Under the pieces are notes generated by a model, which did not search any database, was not told where the DNA came from, and saw nothing but the letters and a program-made list of their open reading frames with translations. A stretch of DNA of 10,429 nucleotides from an uncultured Pelagibacteraceae bacterium (GTDB lineage: Bacteria > Pseudomonadota > Alphaproteobacteria > Pelagibacterales > Pelagibacteraceae), in the NCBI GenBank assembly GCA_902633535.1, contig CACPGM010000016.1:1-10429 (forward strand), read 5' to 3'. Each line of letters starts with the position of its first letter. The stretch's first letter is position 1. Below, one piece after another: positions 6,736-10,429 of this stretch. The translations under genes and the position numbers were made by a program.

Positions 6736-7788
6736 TTAATAATTTAAGTTAAAAGCAGCTCCTACTGCTGCAACCTGTGATGCAGAACCTAGATCAGAGA
6801 TTAATTGATCATATCTCCCACCATTAATAATATTTTTTATTTTATTATTTGACTTAATGTCAATTTTAAAAACCATTCCTGTATAATATTCAAGTTGTCT
6901 TCCAAAAGAAGTTGAAAAAATTACATTTAAATTTGACACCCTATTATTCGATATTGGAAAATATTTTTGATCTACCACCAAATTAATTTGATATTTTTTA
7001 AAAAATTTATTTAGTTCTTGAGCAGCTTTATTTATTGGACACTTAATTTTTAAAAACTCTTTAATAATTTTAGTTACATTTTTCCCCTTACTTGCACGTC
7101 TTGGGTCTTTAATTTTATTATCAAACCTTCTTAAAATTTCTTCGATAGATCTACCAGCTATGATTAACGATTTATCCTCCTTTAGCATTTTAAGATAACG
7201 TTTCTTATCAATTTCAACTATAGTTGGGTCTACATCTGAATTTGTCTCAAGTCTTTTTAATAAATCGTTAAAATAATCTTCTCTCCAAAAGTGTCTATAA
7301 AGTCTTAATTTCCATCTTTTTGGAATATCTAATTTTGATATTAAAAGATTGAAAATTTCTACGTTTCCTAGTGTTAATTTTCCTGAAGAGTATTTAAAAT
7401 TCTTTAAAGAATTTAATGATGTATTTATTATTTCTTTATCATCAAATTTTTCATTTTTTGAACCAATAATTTCAAATCCTATTTGATCTCTAATAATAGA
7501 ATCTTTTTGATTTTGAGATTTTCTATAAGCTTGACCACTATAAAATATTTTTTCCTTTCCTTTGAAATTATTTTCTAGATATCTAAGACATGAGACTATT
7601 GTTAAATCAGGACGCAAACATAGCTCATTTCCATTTTGATCAGTAAATGAAAAGATAAATTTTCTAAAGTTCTCGCCTGATCTTTGTACAATATGATTTG
7701 TTTCAACTACCGATGGCAATTCGATATACTTAAATCCTTTAGACTTTACAGATCTAAGGATTTTTTCGGATAAGTTTTTTGATTTCAT
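6736..7788 (-). CDS. hisZ: ATP phosphoribosyltransferase regulatory subunit (HisRS paralogue)
   Basis: 350 residues, within the usual range. HisZ is a catalytically inactive relative of histidyl-tRNA synthetase that assembles with short HisG and carries the histidine feedback site. The class II synthetase core is visible: LRPDLTIVSCLRYL (58-71) for motif 1 region, IFYSGQAYRK and RDQIGFEIIGS (100-110) in the motif 2 region, and GGRYDQLISDLG near the C-terminus (323-334), followed by the final strand AAVGAAFNL. It lacks the HisRS anticodon-binding domain, as expected. The ATG at 7788 lies 35 bases inside the end of hisS, so its 5' end encodes the last residues of its own paralogue in another frame. 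Its position between hisS and short hisG makes the assignment secure. Confidence 0.93.
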   Translation of the reverse strand: MKSKNLSEKILRSVKSKGFKYIELPSVVETNHIVQRSGENFRKFIFSFTDQNGNELCLRPDLTIVSCLRYLENNFKGKEKIFYSGQAYRKSQNQKDSIIRDQIGFEIIGSKNEKFDDKEIINTSLNSLKNFKYSSGKLTLGNVEIFNLLISKLDIPKRWKLRLYRHFWREDYFNDLLKRLETNSDVDPTIVEIDKKRYLKMLKEDKSLIIAGRSIEEILRRFDNKIKDPRRASKGKNVTKIIKEFLKIKCPINKAAQELNKFFKKYQINLVVDQKYFPISNNRVSNLNVIFSTSFGRQLEYYTGMVFKIDIKSNNKIKNIINGGRYDQLISDLGSASQVAAVGAAFNLNY

Positions 7789-9145
7789 TTATTAAATTCG
7801 ATTTTGGAATTGTTTGGCTGTTTTCACCCTTGACGCCTTTAAGATTTTTAATAGTTACAGTATTATCTTTAAATTCATTTTCTCCACAAATGATCGCAAC
7901 TGCTAATTCACGTTTATTTGCTAGTTCAAGTTGCTTTCCTAGATTTTTTTTGGCATTTAAAAAAACTTCAGCATTTATATTATTTTCTCTTAACAAATCG
8001 ACTATCTCATAATAATTCTTTAAAAAATTTTGATCCATTACACAAACTAAAACTGGTTTTTGATCTTCTATTTTAATTTGATCTAATTGCATTAATGCAA
8101 ATAGTAATCGATCAACTCCAAAACTAATTCCTGTCCCAGGAACATCAACGCCTCTAAATCTTGAAATAAGTTTAGCATAAGAGCCTCCCGAACAGATGCT
8201 ACCCAACTCAATTTCCTTGCCTTTGTTGTTGGTTACTTTAAAATTTAAGTTGGTCTCAACAATAAAATCTGAATAATAAGCAAGTCCCCTAACTATAGTA
8301 AAATTTGTTTTAACTTTTTTTAAATTTGGTCCATATCCAAGAATTTCAAATACATCTTCTAATTCTTTTATTCCTTCTTGGGATAAAGGGTTTTTTAAAG
8401 TTTCTTTTAATTCTTTTAAATCTTTTATTTTTAGAATATTTAATATTTGTGCTGCTTGATCATCTGATAACTCAGCTCCTTTCGTAATAGCACCACTTTT
8501 GTCTTTTCTCTCTTTTTTGAGTAAATCTTTAACTCCTTTTAGACCAAATCCAGGTTTATCGAGTTTATCTATAGCTCGAATGACCTTAGTTTGTTTTTCT
8601 TCAGAAATTTTTAATTCATTAATTAGTCCTTGAACTATTTTTCTATTACTTACATTGATGGTAAATTGATCTTTGTTTAATCCACAATCTGATAGTGTAC
8701 TTGATATTAAATTACAAAGCTCTGCATTTGCTTGAGCAGAATTAACATTTCCAACAATATCAAAATCTGCTTGCATAAATTCTCTATATCGACCGTTTCC
8801 TGCTTTTTCGTTTCTAAATACATTTTGAATTTGATATCGCTTAAAGATTGATGGAAGTTCTTGGTTATTTTGTGCATAAAATCTTGCAAGTGGGCTTGAA
8901 AGATCATAACGAAGAGTTATGTTTTTGTCTCCATCTTCAAGTGAGAATACATCAGACATAGGATTAGCCTCATCTTCTGCCAAAAAAGATCCAATATTTT
9001 CTGCAATTTCAAACGAAGGAGTTTCAAGAGCTTCTGCTCCAAATTTTATAAAATTATTCTCAATAGCTTTTAAAAGCTTTTTTTTAAGAAGAACTTTTTT
9101 TCCCCAACGATCTTCAAATCCTGAAGGTAATCCAGGAACTAATTT
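7754..9145 (-). CDS. hisS: Histidyl-tRNA synthetase, alphaproteobacterial type; no canonical start codon
   Basis: Charges tRNA-His with histidine in the cytoplasm. The homologous frame begins directly after the CCA of tRNA-His (first codon AAA, 9145-9143) and gives about 463 residues, a normal length. Numbered from there: LPSGFEDRWGKK (6-17), ETPSFE (41-46), ITLRYDLSSPLARF, motif 2 FRNEKAGNGRYREF (110-123), the HisA motif RGLAYY (286-291, Arg kept), GGSYAKL (about 320-326) where HisB is normally GGRYDxL, motif 3 FGVDRLL (342-348), and a C-terminal anticodon-binding domain. The short LRYDLSSPLARF type core fits the HisRS that alphaproteobacteria use with G-1-less tRNA-His. Between the upstream stop (9172-9170) and TTG at 8983 there is no ATG, GTG or TTG, and starting at 8983 would delete 54 conserved residues. 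The end at 9145 marks the homologous frame and is not a proven start. Confidence 0.88.
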   Translation of the reverse strand, partial: KLVPGLPSGFEDRWGKKVLLKKKLLKAIENNFIKFGAEALETPSFEIAENIGSFLAEDEANPMSDVFSLEDGDKNITLRYDLSSPLARFYAQNNQELPSIFKRYQIQNVFRNEKAGNGRYREFMQADFDIVGNVNSAQANAELCNLISSTLSDCGLNKDQFTINVSNRKIVQGLINELKISEEKQTKVIRAIDKLDKPGFGLKGVKDLLKKERKDKSGAITKGAELSDDQAAQILNILKIKDLKELKETLKNPLSQEGIKELEDVFEILGYGPNLKKVKTNFTIVRGLAYYSDFIVETNLNFKVTNNKGKEIELGSICSGGSYAKLISRFRGVDVPGTGISFGVDRLLFALMQLDQIKIEDQKPVLVCVMDQNFLKNYYEIVDLLRENNINAEVFLNAKKNLGKQLELANKRELAVAIICGENEFKDNTVTIKNLKGVKGENSQTIPKSNLINEIKKLIRKNP

Positions 9146-9220
9146 TGGTACCCGGGCTGAGAATCGAACTCAAACTTAAAGTTCCACAAACTTTCGTGCT
9201 AACCGTTACACCACCCAGGC
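9146..9220 (-). tRNA. tRNA-His (anticodon GTG), with encoded CCA, A73 and no G-1
   Basis: Folds cleanly on the minus strand: acceptor GCCTGGG/CCCGGGT (1 to 7 with 66 to 72; two G-U pairs), D-arm GTGT with loop AACGGTTA and GCAC, anticodon stem AAAGT/ACTTT with loop TTGTGGA giving anticodon GTG, variable AAGT, T-arm TTGAG/CTCAG with loop TTCGATT, discriminator A73 and CCA at 9148-9146. The base before G1 is T, so the extra 5' G (G-1) that marks most bacterial tRNA-His is not encoded and C73 is replaced by A73. This is the known alphaproteobacterial variant read by the divergent HisRS encoded next door. The CCA touches the hisS frame, so tRNA and hisS almost certainly share a transcript. Confidence 0.95.
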
Positions 9221-9272
9221 ATTCCTTGTTTTTATATTATTTTTGTGTGGATTAAAATTATATTATAAATAA

Positions 9273-9288
9273 ATAGCCTATAGGCTAT
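9273..9288 (-). repeat. 16-bp perfect palindrome / hairpin with T-rich tail
   Basis: ATAGCCTATAGGCTAT equals its own reverse complement; as RNA it gives a 6-bp stem with a UAUA loop. On the minus strand it is followed by TTTATTTAT, so it could act as a weak intrinsic terminator or attenuator before tRNA-His (52 bases downstream). It could equally be a protein-binding palindrome. It is the most GC-rich patch in this spacer. Confidence 0.5.
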
Positions 9289-9290
9289 GG

Positions 9291-9314
9291 AAACAGATTC
9301 TATGAGAACTGTTT
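9291..9314 (-). repeat. Inverted repeat / hairpin upstream of tRNA-His
   Basis: On the minus strand AAACAGTTCT, loop CAT, then AGAATCTGTTT: a 10-bp stem with one bulged T. It stands two bases from the 16-bp palindrome, so any transcript crossing the spacer would carry two stacked hairpins. It lies downstream of the proposed promoter at 9336-9364. Confidence 0.5.
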
Positions 9315-9335
9315 GAAATTACTCTAAATGTAATA

Positions 9336-9364
9336 TTTATAATCATTGTCAGTCTTTTAGACAA
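9336..9364 (-). promoter_or_regulatory. Candidate sigma70-type promoter for tRNA-His-hisS-hisZ-hisG or for a small RNA
   Basis: Minus strand TTGTCT (9364-9359), exactly 17 bases, then TATAAA (9341-9336); the predicted start is near 9329. The -35 box lies within an inverted repeat (9341-9369: AATTATTGTC, nine-base loop, GACAATGATT) whose one irregular pair is G-U on the minus strand and A-C on the plus strand. The repeat may be an operator or an RNA hairpin from read-through. A transcript from here would have a leader of about 110 bases before tRNA-His containing the two hairpins listed at 9273-9314. Confidence 0.4.
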
Positions 9365-9391
9365 TAATTTTAATTATTCAAGACATTAATT

Positions 9392-9429
9392 AAAAAAGAC
9401 GTAAATCTAGTTATATTAAGTATTACGCC
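9392..9429 (-). terminator. Intrinsic terminator of cspA
   Basis: Nineteen bases after the cspA stop the minus strand forms GGCGTAA (9429-9423) paired with TTACGTC (9404-9398), a 7-bp stem with one G-U pair and an 18-base AT-rich loop, directly followed by six T (9397-9392). This is the classic stem plus T-tract layout, though the loop is long and the stem is not strongly GC. It separates cspA from the spacer upstream of tRNA-His. Confidence 0.55.
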
Positions 9430-9447
9430 CTCTAAAATTTTAAATAA

Positions 9448-9660
9448 TTAATCAATTTTTTTAAGATTAACAGCAGATGGACCTTTGGGACCATCTTCAA
9501 GTATAAACTCAAGTTTATCACCTTCGTTTAAATATCTTATTCCAGCTTCTTTTACTGCTGAGGCATGGACGAAAGCATCTTTTTCTTTATCGTCTCTCTC
9601 GATAAAGCCATAACCTTTTTTACCATTAAACCATTTTACTTTTCCTTGTAGTGTACTCAT
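9448..9660 (-). CDS. cspA: Cold-shock domain protein (CspA family)
   Basis: 70 residues, the usual length of a single cold-shock domain. These small cytoplasmic five-stranded barrels bind single-stranded RNA and DNA, melt RNA structure and help transcription and translation, especially in the cold; some members are constitutive. RNP1 is KGYGFIE (15-21) and RNP2 is DAFVHAS (28-34), with the aromatic surface residues of KWFN (9-12) in place. The C-terminal GPKGPSAVNL matches the GPxxAxNV tail of the family. ATG start at 9660; AAGGA lies about 12 bases upstream, slightly far. It has its own candidate promoter (9698-9726) and terminator (9392-9429), so it is probably a single-gene unit between two tRNA genes. 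Which Csp paralogue it equals cannot be told, so the symbol is generic. Confidence 0.96.
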   Translation of the reverse strand: MSTLQGKVKWFNGKKGYGFIERDDKEKDAFVHASAVKEAGIRYLNEGDKLEFILEDGPKGPSAVNLKKID

Positions 9661-9697
9661 CTTATTTTTTAGTCCTTTTAGTTATATTTGATAATTT

Positions 9698-9726
9698 AAA
9701 ATAAATATTTTTTTAAATTATTTCAA
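9698..9726 (-). promoter_or_regulatory. Candidate cspA promoter inside an AT-only inverted repeat
   Basis: Minus strand TTGAAA (9726-9721), 17-base spacer, TATTTT (9703-9698); the start would be near 9691, leaving about a 30-base leader. The promoter is framed by an 11-bp perfect inverted repeat, ATAATTTAAAA at 9691-9701 and TTTTAAATTAT at 9711-9721, loop of nine. The repeat could be a binding site or a weak, temperature-sensitive hairpin; with no GC pairs it may also be compositional chance. Confidence 0.4.
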
Positions 9727-9738
9727 GATGAAAAATGG

Positions 9739-9813
9739 TGGTGGCTGAGGAGAGATTCGCACTCCCGACACAAGCCTTTTCAGGGCTCTGCTCTACTCCT
9801 GAGCTACTCAGCC
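9739..9813 (-). tRNA. tRNA-Phe (anticodon GAA) with G55 in the T-loop
   Basis: Minus strand fold: acceptor GGCTGAG/CTCAGCC (all paired), D-stem GCTC/GAGC with a short loop AGGAGTA, anticodon stem GAGCC/GGCTT with loop CTGAAAA (anticodon GAA), variable GTGTC, T-stem GGGAG/CTCTC with loop TGCGAAT, A73 and CCA (9741-9739). A second CCA follows at 9738-9736 and then five T. The T-loop has G at position 55, where U (pseudouridine) is nearly universal, and the D-loop is one base shorter than the usual AGTTGGTA with no clearly placed G18-G19 pair. The stems are otherwise sound. It begins four bases after the infA stop, so it is probably processed out of the infA transcript. Confidence 0.92.
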
Positions 9814-9817
9814 TTAA

Positions 9818-10033
9818 TTAACCTCTAAAGATAATTCTACCTTTAGTAAGATCGTAAGGTGTCATTTCTACTGTTACATTATCACCTTGCAAAACTCTAA
9901 TTCTATTCTTTCTAAGCTTTCCGGCGGTGTGTGCGGTTACCGTATGACCATTTTCTAATTGAACTCTAAACATAGCGTTTGGCAACAGGTCTGTAACTTT
10001 ACCTTTAAATTCAAGTAGATCTTGTTTTGACAA
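9818..10033 (-). CDS. infA: Translation initiation factor IF-1
   Basis: 71 residues against 72 in E. coli. IF-1 is a single OB-fold protein that fills the ribosomal A site on the 30S subunit and helps IF-2 and IF-3 during initiation. Nearly the full family signature is present: [40 protein letters not shown] and [18 protein letters not shown]. The start is TTG at 10033: AGGAG lies 9 bases upstream, inside the end of hisD, and the resulting N-terminus [11 protein letters not shown] aligns with the E. coli one, so no ATG start is needed. It follows hisD with a 2-base gap and precedes tRNA-Phe by 4 bases, so hisD, infA and tRNA-Phe look co-transcribed. Confidence 0.97.
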   Translation of the reverse strand: MSKQDLLEFKGKVTDLLPNAMFRVQLENGHTVTAHTAGKLRKNRIRVLQGDNVTVEMTPYDLTKGRIIFRG

Positions 10034-10035
10034 AT

Positions 10036-10429
10036 TTATTTTCTCCTAATTCTTTTTTTTACAGAGCTAGCATGTCCTGCTAACCCTTCATAATTTGCAA
10101 GAGTTATAACTGATGGTCCAAGACTTTCAATACCCTTTTTTGATAAATTTATATAAGAAATTCTTTTATAAAATTCGTTAACACTTATTCCTGAAGAATA
10201 CTTTGAGGATCCATTGGTTGGTAAAATATGATTTGATCCAACATTATAATCTGTCATAGCCATTACTGCATATTTACCTAAACAAATTGATCCAGCATTA
10301 TTTATCTTGGGTATAAAGGATTTATAATTTTTGATATTTAATTCTAAATGCTCGGGTGCAATTTTATTAATAACATCAATAATCTTTTTATCCGAAACAA
10401 TATGCATTAATATTGCATTATTCGTAATA
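10036..10429 (-). CDS. hisD: Histidinol dehydrogenase, C-terminal part (cut by window edge)
   Basis: About 130 residues are inside the window; the frame runs open through the right edge, so the ATG at 10407 is internal. HisD is a zinc enzyme that oxidises L-histidinol to L-histidine with two NAD+, the last two steps of the pathway. Visible residues are the catalytic Glu-His pair in IAPEHLEL, the zinc-ligand Asp in [14 protein letters not shown] (counterpart of E. coli Asp360), SSGISVNEF, and the zinc-ligand His in [12 protein letters not shown] near the C-terminus (counterpart of His419). Complete to its stop (TAA, 10038-10036), two bases before infA. With tRNA-His, hisS, hisZ and hisG some 800 bases downstream, it forms part of a loose histidine neighbourhood. 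Confidence 0.94.
   Translation of the reverse strand, partial: ITNNAILMHIVSDKKIIDVINKIAPEHLELNIKNYKSFIPKINNAGSICLGKYAVMAMTDYNVGSNHILPTNGSSKYSSGISVNEFYKRISYINLSKKGIESLGPSVITLANYEGLAGHASSVKKRIRRK
10043..10047 (-). promoter_or_regulatory. Ribosome binding site fixing the TTG start of infA
   Basis: AGGAG on the minus strand (10047-10043), 9 bases before TTG (10033-10031). It overlaps the last codons of hisD and is one of the two strongest Shine-Dalgarno matches in the window. Both belong to TTG-started genes. Confidence 0.75.

Noticed and set aside
8707..8907. 66-codon minus-strand open frame within hisS
   Set aside because: Same strand but another frame of the conserved HisRS motif 2 region; a shadow of the real gene.
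7754..9145. hisS as a pseudogene because it lacks a start codon
   Set aside because: The frame is uninterrupted for over 460 codons with motifs 1-3 and the anticodon domain present, and HisRS is essential. A missed start, non-canonical start or sequence error is more likely.
8919..9179. 86-codon plus-strand open frame over the hisS N-terminus and tRNA-His
   Set aside because: It runs antisense through the tRNA and conserved HisRS codons; the residues show no family resemblance. The minus-strand HisRS frame explains the region.
9221..9272. TATAATATAAT and TATAAA boxes just upstream of tRNA-His as its own promoter
   Set aside because: Good -10 matches, but no acceptable -35 hexamer at 16-18 bases, and such strings are frequent here. 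The pair at 9336-9364 is better spaced, although a local tRNA promoter cannot be excluded.
1..10429. CRISPR arrays, insertion sequences, long direct repeats
   Set aside because: Reading through the spacers I found no regularly spaced repeats, transposase motifs or terminal inverted repeats; apparent short repeats are AT-rich runs.

Overview
The window comes from a small, very AT-rich (roughly 70% A+T by eye), tightly packed alphaproteobacterial genome, most likely a marine SAR11/Pelagibacterales relative. The evidence is the base composition, genes that overlap or lie a few bases apart, the alphaproteobacterial gene order (trpA-accD-folC convergent with trxA), an alphaproteobacterial-type HisRS beside a tRNA-His with A73 and no encoded G-1, and a short-form HisG paired with HisZ. 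The species assignment is inference, since no marker gene such as 16S is present.

Layout. Positions 1-2341 on the plus strand hold the end of trpA, then accD and folC, joined by overlaps (4 bp and 47 bp). Everything from 2338 to the right edge is on the minus strand. Read in the direction of transcription from the right, this is hisD (C-terminal part), infA, tRNA-Phe, cspA with its own promoter and terminator, a 227-base structured spacer, tRNA-His, hisS, hisZ, hisG, then rmuC, an MGME1-like PD-(D/E)XK exonuclease, sbcB (exonuclease I) and trxA. trxA and folC meet tail to tail with a 4-bp overlap and no room for a terminator.

How the genes work together. tRNA-His, hisS, hisZ and hisG form a histidine block that joins charging of tRNA-His with the first step of histidine synthesis, and hisD nearby encodes the last step. 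infA, tRNA-Phe and cspA are translation or RNA-handling genes. rmuC, the MGME1-like gene and sbcB form a DNA-end-processing group. It sits next to trxA, where many alphaproteobacteria carry addA and addB.

The points most worth a second look are: hisS has no ATG, GTG or TTG start for its conserved N-terminus and its frame abuts the CCA end of tRNA-His; the three-nuclease cluster, including a homologue of the mitochondrial nuclease MGME1; the tRNA-Phe with G at position 55 and an irregular D-loop; the adjacent-cysteine zinc finger of AccD; and a structured spacer upstream of tRNA-His that may be a regulatory leader or small RNA. No mobile element, CRISPR array or obvious foreign island was seen.
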